Shown piece by piece: positions 9,151 through 17,550 of a stretch of 33,869 nt of DNA. Origin of the DNA: Oscillospiraceae bacterium (GTDB lineage Bacteria; Bacillota; Clostridia; Oscillospirales; Ruminococcaceae). The stretch covers positions 1 through 33,869 of the forward strand of contig JAJQIG010000024.1 of the NCBI GenBank assembly GCA_021199335.1. The letters run 5' to 3'. A program made the position numbers and the translations under genes. Each line of letters begins with the position of its first letter. Positions within the stretch are counted from its first letter, which is position 1. The notes under the pieces were generated by a model. It was given only the letters and a program-made list of their open reading frames with translations. It made no database searches and had not been told where the DNA came from.

Positions 9151-9804
9151 TTATTTTACGGAGGAAAGCTCTTTTTCCTTCTCCTTTTCTTTTTTCTTGA
9201 CTTCTTTTTCACGCTTTTCCTTAGTGTCATCACTGCCGGACGGCGTCTTCAAAACATCCAAACGCTGCATTTCCGCAAGAGCATTTTCCGCAAGAATCTT
9301 ACTTCCGCTTGAAACAGCGGCGGCTTGCATCACCGTCAGTGCAAGAATACGGTTGATGTTGGTATCATTTTCCGTAACGCTCTCTACCGATTCACGGAGT
9401 ATATCGGAAATATTGATATATGTATGCTCGTATTGCTCGGCAAAAAAGTCCAACAGCTCCGCTTCGGTCTTGCTTCTGAGTAAATACTCAATGAGCGCGC
9501 CTATAAGCTGTATCGGAAGAACGGGCTTCATGGCGCAAATTATTATAAGGTGGGAAATATGCACCTTTGAATATTTTTTCTTAACGGGAGGGGGGATAAT
9601 ATTAAGCTTAACATAGTTGTTTATCATTGACGAGGTAAGAACATTTTCCCCATCATGTGCGAATACGGGCGTGAATTTGCCCATAAGGGTAATAACCTGA
9701 TCCATATAAAGCTCAATGTCGGGAAGCTCCTCCCACCTCGGTAGGCGGCAGTTCCTTTGCTGCTTGTTCCAGAAGCGGCTGCAAACATCTTTAATGTTTT
9801 CCAT
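9151..9804 (-). CDS. DUF1836 domain protein (MerR-like HTH candidate)
   Basis: A 217-residue protein. It resembles the DUF1836 family of Clostridia: an N-terminal R-L-P-R-W-E-E-L-P segment, an I-N-N-Y-V-K-L-N-I-I-P-P-P motif like the wing of a MerR-type helix-turn-helix, and a helical core. The C-terminus is a low-complexity, highly charged Lys/Glu tail of about 25 residues. The frame is also open from a TTG at 9822, but GGAG at 9820-9817 favours ATG 9804 (12-base spacing). A transcription-related role is inferred only from the fold resemblance. Confidence 0.75.
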   Translation of the reverse strand: MENIKDVCSRFWNKQQRNCRLPRWEELPDIELYMDQVITLMGKFTPVFAHDGENVLTSSMINNYVKLNIIPPPVKKKYSKVHISHLIIICAMKPVLPIQLIGALIEYLLRSKTEAELLDFFAEQYEHTYINISDILRESVESVTENDTNINRILALTVMQAAAVSSGSKILAENALAEMQRLDVLKTPSGSDDTKEKREKEVKKKEKEKEKELSSVK

Positions 9805-9843
9805 ATTATCTGTCATCTCCAATCACATAATTTATCTATGACT

Positions 9844-9872
9844 ATTATACAACATTATTTTTCAAATTACAA
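9844..9872 (-). promoter_or_regulatory. Promoter of the DUF1836-DUF2461 operon
   Basis: On the minus strand TTGTAA (9872-9867), a 17-base spacer and TATAAT (9849-9844), about 40 bases upstream of ATG 9804. The -35 is imperfect. Confidence 0.65.
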
Positions 9873-9914
9873 GAAGAAATTCAAAAAACTTAATAAAATA
9901 TTTTTGGCAACCCC

Positions 9915-9943
9915 TTGACAAAGGATAAAACACGATATATAAT
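9915..9943 (+). promoter_or_regulatory. Consensus promoter of the oxidoreductase operon
   Basis: TTGACA at 9915-9920, a 17-base spacer and TATAAT at 9938-9943, about 40 bases before ATG 9985. It is the only strong promoter seen ahead of the genes from 9985 to 14632. Confidence 0.88.
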
Positions 9944-9984
9944 AGTTTTAGAAACTAGGTGTTGCGGTAAAGAGGATTATACTT

Positions 9985-10647
9985 ATGAACAAAATGAAAA
10001 AAATTACAATCGTTACAGGTCATTACGGCAGCGGCAAAACCAATTTTACCGCCAATCTTGCTCTCAAAGCATCGAACGCAGGGGAGAGGGTTACCGTTGT
10101 TGACCTTGATATAGTAAATCCATACTTCCGCTCAGCTGATTTCGATGATCTTTTTAAAAACAGCGGAGTAAGGCTTGCCGCTCCGCTTTATGCAAATACA
10201 AACCTCGATATTCCCGCCCTTTCGTTTGACCTTGATTTCATTGCCCGTTCGGATGGATATATTATTGTTGATGTCGGCGGGGATGATGCGGGTGCGTCTG
10301 CTCTCGGAAGATATGCTGATGGTCTCGCTGCCTATGAGGATGATATTGAAATGCTCTATGTTGTTAATATGTACCGCCGCCTCACGGGTTCCCCCGAAGA
10401 AGCCGCAGAGCTTATGAATGAGATAGAGTGCGCATCAAAAATGAAATGCACCGCCCTGGTGAACAATTCAAACCTTGGCGAGGAAACCGTGGCGGAAACA
10501 GTGGAGAGAAGTATTCCCTATGCTGAGAAAATCTCGGAGCTAACGGGGATTCCCCTGTTCTTTACTGTCGTAACGGACGGTGTAAGGGCAAATGTTCCGA
10601 ATCCGTTTTCGGCAAGGGTTTACGTTAAAAAGCTGTGGGAAGATTAA
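9985..10647 (+). CDS. ParA/MinD-like P-loop ATPase
   Basis: A 220-residue protein. The P-loop is G-H-Y-G-S-G-K-T at residues 12-19. V-V-D-L-D-I-V-N-P-Y-F-R near residue 38 corresponds to the switch region, and I-I-V-D-V-G-G-D near residue 92 to Walker B. This is the CobQ/MinD/ParA nucleotide-binding fold. ATG 9985 has AGAGG 9 bases upstream and follows the consensus promoter. It is the first gene of the ferredoxin/2-oxoacid oxidoreductase operon. The context suggests a cofactor-loading or maturation role for the iron-sulfur enzyme, but that is inference; no Cys-rich metal site is present in it. Confidence 0.8.
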   Translation: MNKMKKITIVTGHYGSGKTNFTANLALKASNAGERVTVVDLDIVNPYFRSADFDDLFKNSGVRLAAPLYANTNLDIPALSFDLDFIARSDGYIIVDVGGDDAGASALGRYADGLAAYEDDIEMLYVVNMYRRLTGSPEEAAELMNEIECASKMKCTALVNNSNLGEETVAETVERSIPYAEKISELTGIPLFFTVVTDGVRANVPNPFSARVYVKKLWED

Positions 10648-10700
10648 TAAAGATTATAGATATTAATATAGAGAAGCTTTTATAAAAGGGAGATTGAAAA

Positions 10701-10907
10701 ATGGCAAAGATTACAGTTAACTCCGAACGCTGCAAGGGCTGCGGATTGTGTACAACGGTCTGCCCCAAAAAAATTGTGGAGCTCGGAAAGGAAAAACGCA
10801 ACAAGAAAGGGTACTTTACCGCATTTTGCATTGATGAAACAAAGTGTATAGGCTGCGCAATGTGCGCAACGATGTGCCCCGACTGTGCAATTGTTGTGGA
10901 GAAATGA
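10701..10907 (+). CDS. vorD: 2x[4Fe-4S] ferredoxin, 2-oxoacid oxidoreductase delta subunit
   Basis: A 68-residue protein with two classic [4Fe-4S] motifs: Cys11, Cys14, Cys17, Cys21-Pro and Cys49, Cys52, Cys55, Cys59-Pro. It passes electrons from the TPP centre of the oxidoreductase to a soluble ferredoxin. The start ATG has GGGAGA 8 bases upstream. It directly precedes the alpha subunit gene, as in vor/kor operons of Clostridia. Confidence 0.9.
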   Translation: MAKITVNSERCKGCGLCTTVCPKKIVELGKEKRNKKGYFTAFCIDETKCIGCAMCATMCPDCAIVVEK

Positions 10908-10935
10908 TTACCGCTTTGGTAAAGGAGTGAATATT

Positions 10936-11985
10936 TTGGAAAGAAATCTTATGAAGGGCAATGAGGCGCTTGCCGAAGCCGCAATAAGGGCAGGCTGTAA
11001 GTGCTTTTTCGGTTATCCGATTACCCCCCAGACAGAGGTTGCCGCCTACCTTGCGAAAAATATGCCGAAGAACGGCGGAGTTTTTCTCCAGGCGGAATCG
11101 GAAATTGCCGCAATAAATATGGTTCTCGGCGCTGCTTCGGCAGGAGTGAGGGCAATGACATCTTCATCATCGCCGGGAATTTCCCTTAAATCGGAGGGCG
11201 TTTCATACATAGCGGGCTCCGACCTGCCGTGTGTGATTGTTAACGTACAAAGAGGAGGCCCCGGACTTGGCGGAATTCAGCCTGCGCAGTCGGACTATTG
11301 GCAGGCAACAAAGGCGCTTGGTCACGGAGATTATCAGCTCCTTGTCTATGCGCCATGCTCCGTCCAGGAAATGGTTGATAAGGTGACGCTTGCGTTCGAT
11401 ATGGCGGATAAATATCGTATGCCCGCAATGATTCTTGCGGATGGACTGTTAGGTCAGATGATGGAGCCTGTAACATTCCCCGAAAGAAAAACCGTATTTG
11501 AACCGAAGCCATGGGCTACGAACGGTCACGGTGGGAAGAGAAAGCATAACATCACCAATTCGCTCTATCTCGTCCCCGAGGAGCTTGAAAATTCAATTAA
11601 GGAGCGATATAAACGCTACGAAACGATAAAGGCGAACCACACGGAGGCTGAGCTTTATATGACGGAGGATGCTGATGTTGTTGTAACCGCCTACGGTGCG
11701 GCTGCGAGAGTTGCGAAAACCGCCGTTAACCGTGCCCGTGCTGAGGGTATAAAGGCAGGTCTGTTCCGCCCGATAACGCTTTGGCCGTTCCCGGTTAAGG
11801 AGATAAACGAAGCCGTTAAAACCGCAAAGGCTGTGCTTGATGTTGAAATGTCAATGGGACAAATGGTTGAGGATGTAAGGCTTGCAATAAACTGCGCAAA
11901 GCCTGTCGAATTTTTCGGAAGAACAGGCGGAGTTATACCCACACCGGATGAGGTCCTCGAAAATATACGCCGTCTTAACGGCTGA
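10936..11985 (+). CDS. vorB: 2-oxoacid:ferredoxin oxidoreductase alpha subunit (VorB-like)
   Basis: A 350-residue protein matching VorB/KorA: N-terminal K-G-N-E-A-L-A-E-A-A-I-R, the G-Y-P-I-T-P-Q-T-E segment near residue 38, T-S-S-S-S-P-G-I-S near residue 93 and R-G-G-P-G-L-G near residue 124. The frame opens at 10885, inside the ferredoxin gene, but AGGAG at 10923-10927 with an 8-base gap points to the TTG at 10936; ATG 10951 is a less likely start. The enzyme oxidatively decarboxylates branched-chain 2-oxoacids or 2-oxoglutarate to the acyl-CoA with reduction of ferredoxin. Substrate assignment (valine-type versus 2-oxoglutarate) is by family resemblance only. Confidence 0.88.
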   Translation: MERNLMKGNEALAEAAIRAGCKCFFGYPITPQTEVAAYLAKNMPKNGGVFLQAESEIAAINMVLGAASAGVRAMTSSSSPGISLKSEGVSYIAGSDLPCVIVNVQRGGPGLGGIQPAQSDYWQATKALGHGDYQLLVYAPCSVQEMVDKVTLAFDMADKYRMPAMILADGLLGQMMEPVTFPERKTVFEPKPWATNGHGGKRKHNITNSLYLVPEELENSIKERYKRYETIKANHTEAELYMTEDADVVVTAYGAAARVAKTAVNRARAEGIKAGLFRPITLWPFPVKEINEAVKTAKAVLDVEMSMGQMVEDVRLAINCAKPVEFFGRTGGVIPTPDEVLENIRRLNG

Positions 11986-12007
11986 TTAAGCGTGTAGGTG
12001 TGACATT

Positions 12008-12217
12008 ATGTGGCTTGTGTTGTTCTTCGGATTACCTGCGGCAGCTTTTGTTTGGTTCATAGTATGCCTTGTTTCAAGACTTAAATGCGCCAAGGACAGT
12101 GAAAATTTGCGGCAAAAGACGAGAATGGCGATTGTTTCGGGAATTGTTTTCGGCGTAATGTTCGTTTCGGAAGCAGCTATTATTGCAGTTATTTTAATAG
12201 GAATCGCTAATATGTGA
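12008..12217 (+). CDS. Small two-helix membrane protein
   Basis: A 69-residue protein with two hydrophobic helices (about residues 2-23 and 42-66) joined by a basic, Lys/Arg-containing loop. No family is recognised. It lies 22 bases after the alpha subunit gene and 8 bases before the next tiny membrane gene, in the same direction, so it is part of the oxidoreductase operon transcript. The ribosome site is weak (TAGGTG). Confidence 0.65.
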   Translation: MWLVLFFGLPAAAFVWFIVCLVSRLKCAKDSENLRQKTRMAIVSGIVFGVMFVSEAAIIAVILIGIANM

Positions 12218-12225
12218 GGCTTAGA

Positions 12226-12351
12226 ATGAAGAATAAGGCTGTTATGGTTATTTCGATTATCGGAATTATGTCGGTTATTGCTCTTGCGGTCTACACTATC
12301 CTGCTTTACCGTGACTGCTCCATCATAACCTTTATCGCAAATGGGAGGTGA
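12226..12351 (+). CDS. Tiny single-helix membrane protein, 41 residues
   Basis: ATG 12226 has GAGG 6 bases upstream, overlapping the stop of the preceding gene. The product begins M-K-N-K-A, has one hydrophobic helix (about residues 6-25), and ends I-A-N-G-R at TGA 12349-12351. Its last codons contain the GGGAGGTG ribosome site of the PstS-like gene, which suggests translational coupling. It is too short for family recognition. Confidence 0.6.
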   Translation: MKNKAVMVISIIGIMSVIALAVYTILLYRDCSIITFIANGR

Positions 12352-12355
12352 CGGT

Positions 12356-13327
12356 GTGAGGGTAAAGCAAATATGCGCCGCAGTTGCCCTTGCCGCCGGG
12401 TTTGTCTTGTTTGATGCGGCGATATATGTCCTCTTCACAAGCAGGTGTATAAGCTCTGAAAGCGAAGCTATGCAGGAGAAGTCCATTGAGCTTGAAAGCT
12501 ATCTTCCATTTGAGGAGGATTCGCTTATCGTTAAGCTTGAAAGCGGTATTTCGCCAAATGGTGCGGCTCTTTCGGGAAATTTGCCCGTCCTCGATGGCGC
12601 AACCGCCCTTTATCCGATCTATTCTGCGTTCATGAACAGCTGGTATCCGAATGACAGCTGCGATTTTGACGGAGAAAGCTTTGCCGATGAAAGCCTTTTG
12701 CAGAAAAGGGGAACAGGCGGAGCGTATAAGGCGGTCGCTGACGGGACTGCGGATATTATTTTCTGTGCAAAGCCGTCGGAAAAGCAGCTTGAATACGCTG
12801 CCGAACAGGGAGCGGAGCTTACTCTTGTCCCGATTGGATATGAAGCCTTCGTTTTTATTGTAAACAAGGATAACCCGATAGAAAGCCTTACTGTGGAACA
12901 GCTTCGGGGAATTTATTCGGGAGAATATACAAGCTGGGATCAGGTTGGCGGGGAAAAATCCCATATCGGGGCGCTTCAGCGCACGGAGGGCAGCGGAAGT
13001 CAGACTATGATGCAAAGTTTCATGGGAGAAACCGAAATGAAGCGTGACATTCTCGCCTTTACGGGGAGAAGCATAGGTTATTCTTTCAGATATTACGTTG
13101 AAAGCGTTGTGCAAAACGGCGGAGTGAAAATGCTTTCGGTGAACGGGGCTTATCCCTCTGCGGAAAATATTCGTTCGGGCGATTATCCGTTAGTGGATAA
13201 TTTCTATGCAATTTATCGTTCGGATAATGAAAATGAAAATATTCCTCTGATTATTGAGATGATATTGTCCGATGAAGGGCAGAAAATTATCTCCGAAACA
13301 GGGTATATCAGTATAAATGAAATTTAA
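12356..13327 (+). CDS. PstS-like extracytoplasmic substrate-binding protein
   Basis: A 323-residue protein. GTG 12356 is preceded by GGGAGGTG at 12343-12350, so it is preferred over the ATG at 12341 in the same frame. An N-terminal hydrophobic segment (about residues 5-27) is a signal anchor; no clean lipobox Cys is seen. The body resembles the periplasmic-binding-protein type 2 family of PstS: D-G-A-T-A-L-Y-P near residue 77, R-G-T-G-G-A-Y near residue 117, T-E-G-S-G-S-Q-T-M near residue 210 and a C-terminal S-D-E-G-Q segment. PstS proteins bind phosphate for PstCAB, but no pstCAB lies nearby. It is placed between the alpha and beta oxidoreductase genes, which is unexpected. Confidence 0.75.
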   Translation: MRVKQICAAVALAAGFVLFDAAIYVLFTSRCISSESEAMQEKSIELESYLPFEEDSLIVKLESGISPNGAALSGNLPVLDGATALYPIYSAFMNSWYPNDSCDFDGESFADESLLQKRGTGGAYKAVADGTADIIFCAKPSEKQLEYAAEQGAELTLVPIGYEAFVFIVNKDNPIESLTVEQLRGIYSGEYTSWDQVGGEKSHIGALQRTEGSGSQTMMQSFMGETEMKRDILAFTGRSIGYSFRYYVESVVQNGGVKMLSVNGAYPSAENIRSGDYPLVDNFYAIYRSDNENENIPLIIEMILSDEGQKIISETGYISINEI

Positions 13328-13346
13328 TGAAAGGAAATTTACGGAA

Positions 13347-14099
13347 ATGGCTGTTGTTTTTGAAAGACCAAGGGCTTTGGCGGATATTCCGACACATTAT
13401 TGCCCCGGTTGTACCCACGGAATTATCCATAGAATTATCGCCGAGGTTATAGACGAAATGGGAATAGAGGGCGATACAATCGGAATCGCCCCCGTAGGCT
13501 GCGCCGTTATGGCTTATGATTACTTTAACTGCGATATGATTGAGGCTGCTCACGGACGTGCTCCCGCAACTGCAACCGGAGTAAAGCGTGCGCTACCCGA
13601 TAAATTTGTTTTCACCTATCAGGGCGACGGCGACTGCGCAGCAATCGGTACAGCCGAAACCGTCCACGCAGCAACAAGGGGAGAGAACATAACCGTTGTG
13701 TTTGTGAATAACGCAATCTACGGAATGACAGGCGGTCAAATGGCGCCGACATCTCTTCCGGGACAGGTTACACAAACAACCCCATATGGCAGAGATGTTA
13801 AGACAGCAGGCTTCCCGATAAGAATGGTTGAAATGCTTGCCGCTCTTGACGGTGTTGCCCTCTCACAGCGTGTTGCGGTTAATTCCGTTCCGCATATAAA
13901 GGAGGCAAAAAAGGCGATACGTAAGGCATTTGAAAACCAAAGGGATAAACTCGGATTTTCAATAATCGAGGTTCTTTCGTCCTGCCCGACCAACTGGGGA
14001 GTTTCCCCTGCGGAGGCGCTTCACAGGATTGATACGGACATGATTCCATATTATCCCCTTAAAGCGTATAAGGATATTCGTGAAGAGGGGGAGAAGTAA
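13347..14099 (+). CDS. vorA: 2-oxoacid:ferredoxin oxidoreductase beta subunit (TPP-binding)
   Basis: A 250-residue protein matching VorA/KorB. Residues 1-30 carry the H-Y-C-P-G-C-T-H-G motif with an iron-sulfur/TPP-domain Cys pair. The TPP-binding motif G-D-G-D begins near residue 93 and leads to V-N-N-A near residue 120. ATG 13347 has AAGGA 11 bases upstream and matches the family start M-A-V-V-F-E-R-P; the frame also opens at 13317, overlapping the previous stop. It pairs with the alpha subunit at 10936 and overlaps the gamma gene by one base. Confidence 0.9.
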   Translation: MAVVFERPRALADIPTHYCPGCTHGIIHRIIAEVIDEMGIEGDTIGIAPVGCAVMAYDYFNCDMIEAAHGRAPATATGVKRALPDKFVFTYQGDGDCAAIGTAETVHAATRGENITVVFVNNAIYGMTGGQMAPTSLPGQVTQTTPYGRDVKTAGFPIRMVEMLAALDGVALSQRVAVNSVPHIKEAKKAIRKAFENQRDKLGFSIIEVLSSCPTNWGVSPAEALHRIDTDMIPYYPLKAYKDIREEGEK

Positions 14100-14632
14100 T
14101 GAACTATGATATTTTAATGGCAGGCTTCGGCGGACAAGGTATACTTTTTGCGGGAAAATTCCTCGTTTATTGCGGACTTTATAACGGAAGCGAGGTTTCG
14201 TGGCTGCCGTCCTACGGCCCTGAAATGCGAGGAGGCACCTGCAACTGCTCCGTTTGTATCTCCGATGAACCTATAGGCTCGCCGCTTGTTGTTAATCCAA
14301 ACGTGCTTATTGTTATGAACACCCCCTCACTTGAAAAATTCATAGGAAAGGTTCAGCCGGGCGGACTTGTCATTGTTGACAGCTCAATGATTGATGAAAA
14401 GGTTGAACGCAGTGATGTTAAGGTCTGCTATGTTCCTGCAACAGAAATTTCAGGAAAAGACCCTGATTTAAAGGGCGGAGCAAATATAATTCTTGCGGGA
14501 AAGCTCCTTGCGGAAACCCACCTTGCGGATGAAAAGACAGTAAAGAAGTCGCTTGAGCATATAACTCCGCCGAGAAAGGCGCATCTTCTTGGCAATAATC
14601 TTAAAGCGTTACAGATTGGGATGCAATCCTAA
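14099..14632 (+). CDS. vorC: 2-oxoacid:ferredoxin oxidoreductase gamma subunit
   Basis: A 177-residue protein of the POR gamma family. It starts with the G-F-G-G-Q-G nucleotide/CoA loop (about residues 9-14), then [11 protein letters not shown] at about 38-48 and N-T-P-S-L-E-K-F. The gamma domain is the CoA-handling part of the enzyme. The ATG overlaps the stop of the beta gene (TAATG), indicating translational coupling. It is the last gene of the operon. Confidence 0.9.
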   Translation: MNYDILMAGFGGQGILFAGKFLVYCGLYNGSEVSWLPSYGPEMRGGTCNCSVCISDEPIGSPLVVNPNVLIVMNTPSLEKFIGKVQPGGLVIVDSSMIDEKVERSDVKVCYVPATEISGKDPDLKGGANIILAGKLLAETHLADEKTVKKSLEHITPPRKAHLLGNNLKALQIGMQS

Positions 14633-14640
14633 ATAAAAAA

Positions 14641-14678
14641 GCCTTATGCGGCGAGTAGACCCGCATAAGGCAATTTTT
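14641..14678. terminator. Bidirectional terminator between the oxidoreductase and ABC operons
   Basis: An 11-bp stem GCCTTATGCGG / CCGCATAAGGC around a 9-base loop (14641-14671), with TTTTT at 14674-14678 on the plus strand and a run of T on the minus strand (14635-14640). The convergent ABC operon ends at 14677. Confidence 0.9.
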
Positions 14679-15450
14679 AATTTCCGACTTCAATGCTGAT
14701 TTCGTTGAATTTCCCGAGAATATCATCAATTTGGGTGTTGGCTTTTTCTTCACCCGAAATATCCATAACTGCATTTCCCGAATGCATCATAACAAGCCTG
14801 TTTCCGTATTCAACGGCAAATCGCAGATTGTGGGTGACCATAAGGGTTGTAAGGTGCTTTTCCTTAACGATTTTATCGGTTATCTGCATAAGAGTTTCAG
14901 AGGATTTTGGATCAAGTGCGGCAGTATGCTCATCAAGAACAAGCAGTCTTATGTTAGTCATCGTTGCAATTATGAGCGCAAGCGCCTGACGCTGACCCCC
15001 GCTGAGAGAACCGACCTTTACACCCATTCTGTTTTCGAGTCCCATTCCGCATTGCTCAAGTAAGCTCTTGTAGTGGTCGATGCGTTTTTTATTTATAATG
15101 GGAGTGAGCCCGAACGGCTTGTTTTTGTTATCGGAAAGGGCCATATTCTCAAGGATTGTGAGGTTCCCGCAGGTTCCCATTTTCGGGTCTTGAAGGACTC
15201 TGCCGATAAATTTCGCGCGCTTGTATTCGCTTATATCGGAGATGTCCTTGCCGTCAAATATAACCGAGCCTAAATCAGGGGACATTGTTCCGCAAACAAG
15301 GTTCAGCATGGTGGTTTTCCCGCTTCCGTTTGAACCAACAACAGATATAAAGTCGTCACTGTTGACATGAAACGTGAAGTCGCTGAAAAGCTTGTTTTCG
15401 TCAACTGTTCCTGCGTTAAAGGTCTTAACAATATTGTTTAGTTCTAGCAT
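14677..15450 (-). CDS. ABC transporter ATP-binding protein
   Basis: A 257-residue ABC ATPase. Walker A is G-S-N-G-S-G-K-T-T (about residues 39-47), the signature is L-S-G-G-Q-R-Q (about 149-155), Walker B is L-L-V-L-D-E (about 170-175), and the switch His lies in V-T-H-N. The start overlaps the permease stop by 7 bases. Together with the permease and binding protein upstream it forms an importer of the PF04392 (TrpX-like) type seen in Firmicutes. The family transports small organic solutes such as amino acids; the substrate here is not determined. Confidence 0.9.
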   Translation of the reverse strand: MLELNNIVKTFNAGTVDENKLFSDFTFHVNSDDFISVVGSNGSGKTTMLNLVCGTMSPDLGSVIFDGKDISDISEYKRAKFIGRVLQDPKMGTCGNLTILENMALSDNKNKPFGLTPIINKKRIDHYKSLLEQCGMGLENRMGVKVGSLSGGQRQALALIIATMTNIRLLVLDEHTAALDPKSSETLMQITDKIVKEKHLTTLMVTHNLRFAVEYGNRLVMMHSGNAVMDISGEEKANTQIDDILGKFNEISIEVGN

Positions 15451-16364
15451 TTGCCTGCCTCCCTTTTTCCCTTTCCGAAGCTGTTGCTGAAAACAAGCGC
15501 AAGAGTGAAGATTACCGCCATAAGAAGCTTCAAATACTCAGTCGGCAGACCGAGCGCAAGCGCAACCGAAAGGCAGCCTTTATAAACAATCGAGCCGAGT
15601 ATAACCATTGTTGTGGCTTTCATAAATCTGACTCTCTTGAAAACGCTTAAACCGATTATTACCGAAGCAAGACCGAGAACAACCATGCCTACGCCCATCT
15701 GCTGGTCGGCCGAGCCCTTTGACTGCGCTATTACCGAACCTGAAAGAGCTGCAAAGCCGTTTCCGATTGCAAGACCGAGAATTTTAGATAAGCCGTTATC
15801 CTGACCGAGCATCGTAACGAATTTTTCATTGTTTCCCGTTGCCCTAAGAAGAAGTCCCGACTTTGTTTTAAGGTAAAGATCAAGAAGAATTTTGCAGATT
15901 ATAACAAGAACAAGCGAAACAATGGTCGTTCTTAAATAGTATCCGCCGATGTTTTCGGGAATAAGCGCGCTGAATGCTGTGTTGAAGATTGTTCCCTTGT
16001 TAAAGAATGTCGCAATGGCCTTTCCGCCGGTTCCTTTGTATAGAATTACAAGGTTAACCGACAGGCAAGCGGTGTAAATAAGTATTCCGCAAAGAAGCGG
16101 GCGTATTTTCAGCTTAACATGAAGCAACCCCGTTACCGTTCCGGCAAGCATTCCTGCGGCAAAGGTTAATATTAGGCAGAGCCACGGATTTACTCCGTTC
16201 ATAATAAGTATACCGGTTAAAATTGCACCCAGAGGGAACGTTCCGTCAACCGAAAGGTCCGGAAAATCAAGGATGCTGTAGGTAATGTAAAGTCCAAGGG
16301 CGAGAATTGCGTACATAAGCCCTTCCTCAAGGGTAACTATGCAAACATTGAGCAGAACACTCAT
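15444..16364 (-). CDS. ABC transporter permease
   Basis: A 306-residue polytopic membrane protein with about nine hydrophobic segments. It is of the LivH/branched-chain-type permease family (E-G-L-M-Y-A-I-L-A-L-G, then D-G-T-F-P-L-G-A near residue 45) usually paired with PF04392 binding proteins. The start is ATG 16364, with GGAGG 7 bases upstream; the frame is open further upstream to 16460 through a hairpin region with no ribosome site. The C-terminus ends in Lys/Arg residues. Confidence 0.88.
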   Translation of the reverse strand: MSVLLNVCIVTLEEGLMYAILALGLYITYSILDFPDLSVDGTFPLGAILTGILIMNGVNPWLCLILTFAAGMLAGTVTGLLHVKLKIRPLLCGILIYTACLSVNLVILYKGTGGKAIATFFNKGTIFNTAFSALIPENIGGYYLRTTIVSLVLVIICKILLDLYLKTKSGLLLRATGNNEKFVTMLGQDNGLSKILGLAIGNGFAALSGSVIAQSKGSADQQMGVGMVVLGLASVIIGLSVFKRVRFMKATTMVILGSIVYKGCLSVALALGLPTEYLKLLMAVIFTLALVFSNSFGKGKREAGKC

Positions 16365-16416
16365 AAGAAAACCTCCGTAATATTTTACCGTAAAAAACGT
16401 TGTTGTTTTGTAAATT

Positions 16417-16446
16417 AAGCGCTGTATCCTGTTCCATACAGCGTTT
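16417..16446 (-). promoter_or_regulatory. Intercistronic hairpin 2 (binding protein to permease)
   Basis: An inverted repeat of about 11 bp with an 8-base loop lies in the gap between the binding protein stop and the permease start. It has no T-tract. Such hairpins commonly set a higher level of the binding protein than of the membrane subunits. Confidence 0.6.
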
Positions 16447-16465
16447 GATTTACAAAGCACTTTGC

Positions 16466-16499
16466 AAATTCTCTGCGAAAAATTATCCGCAGAGAATTT
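16466..16499 (-). promoter_or_regulatory. Intercistronic hairpin 1 (just after the binding protein stop)
   Basis: A perfect 12-bp inverted repeat with a 10-base loop starts 17 bases after the binding protein stop. There is no T-tract, so mRNA stabilisation or processing is more likely than full termination. Confidence 0.65.
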
Positions 16500-16515
16500 A
16501 CAAGCGTAAGCGAAA

Positions 16516-17550
16516 TTATTCGGCAGATTCCTCTGTTGTGGCAGTTGTTACTTTTTCTGCGTTTTCATAACCCTCGGGAAGCTCTATACCGAACTGAGCC
16601 ATAACATCTGTGTTAACAACAGGCGTACCCTCGGAAATTGTTCCTACAGCCATTTCGGACGGGTCTGCACCGTTGAGAACAGCAATGCCCATTTCAGCAG
16701 TCTTTTCGCCAAGAACGACATAGTCAATGCTTATTGATGCGATACAGCCGTTGTTTACCTGTTCAACCTCTGAGCCGTAAACAGGAACGCCTGCGGCATT
16801 AGCTTTTTCGAGAAGAACGGAAAGGTTGCTTACAACGTTGTTATCGGTAAAGTTGTTAATGCAGTCAACCTTAGATGCAAGCGTAGTTGCAGCCTGGGGA
16901 ATGTCAGCAGCGCCCTGAACGCCCTGTGATTCGATTGTTATTCCCGCAGCGGCAGCGAGTTCCTCAAGAGTTGCAAGCTGGGAAACGGAGTTTGCTTCTG
17001 AGGTTGTGTAAAGAACACCTATAGTCTTAACATCGGGCTGCATAGCCTGAATAAGCGCAAGCTGCGCATCAAGGTCGAGAATGTCAGAGGTTCCGTTGCA
17101 GTTCTTTGTGCCCTTGTCCATGCTTTCAACAAGACCTGCGGCAACGGGATCGGAAACTGCGCAGAAGATTACGGGAGTTTGTGAGTTCTGTGTTGCCGCA
17201 TAGGCGGAAACAGCAGCGGGGGTTGCGATTGCAAAGATAAGATCATAATTTTTTGAAGCCATGTTTTTAGCAATAGTATCGCAGGTTGCGGAATCAAAGT
17301 TGCCGTCTTGACGGTCAATTGTAATCTTATCCGCAAATTCGCTTGCGTTAAGACCCTGTTCGATTCCCGCATAGCAGTTGTCGAGTGAGGGGTGACTTCC
17401 GTACTGAATAACGCCTATGGTGTAGCTATCCTTTTCGGCAGCATCGCCCGAGACATCATCGGAGCTGTCTGAGGCAGAGCTTGAACAGCCTGCACACGTA
17501 AGTGCCATTGCGGCTGTCAAAGCGGCAGCCAGAATTTTCTTCATTTTCAT
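16516..17550 (-). CDS. ABC transporter substrate-binding lipoprotein (PF04392-like)
   Basis: A 344-residue protein. The signal peptide has a Lys-rich start, a hydrophobic Ala/Leu core and a lipobox-like T-C-A-G-C with the likely lipidated Cys22, followed by a Ser/Asp-rich linker. The mature part matches PF04392: I-G-V-I-Q-Y-G-S-H-P-S-L-D near residue 52, I-G-V-L-Y-T-T-S-E-A-N-S near residue 170, and V-P-V-Y-G-S-E near residue 243. ATG 17550 has AAGGAG 9 bases upstream. It is the first gene of the operon and sits behind an attenuator-type leader. Confidence 0.9.
   Translation of the reverse strand: MKMKKILAAALTAAMALTCAGCSSSASDSSDDVSGDAAEKDSYTIGVIQYGSHPSLDNCYAGIEQGLNASEFADKITIDRQDGNFDSATCDTIAKNMASKNYDLIFAIATPAAVSAYAATQNSQTPVIFCAVSDPVAAGLVESMDKGTKNCNGTSDILDLDAQLALIQAMQPDVKTIGVLYTTSEANSVSQLATLEELAAAAGITIESQGVQGAADIPQAATTLASKVDCINNFTDNNVVSNLSVLLEKANAAGVPVYGSEVEQVNNGCIASISIDYVVLGEKTAEMGIAVLNGADPSEMAVGTISEGTPVVNTDVMAQFGIELPEGYENAEKVTTATTEESAE

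Noticed and set aside
12332-13114. Minus-strand open frame opposite the PstS-like gene
   Set aside because: Shadow frame with no start signal; the plus-strand product has clear family motifs and a strong ribosome site.
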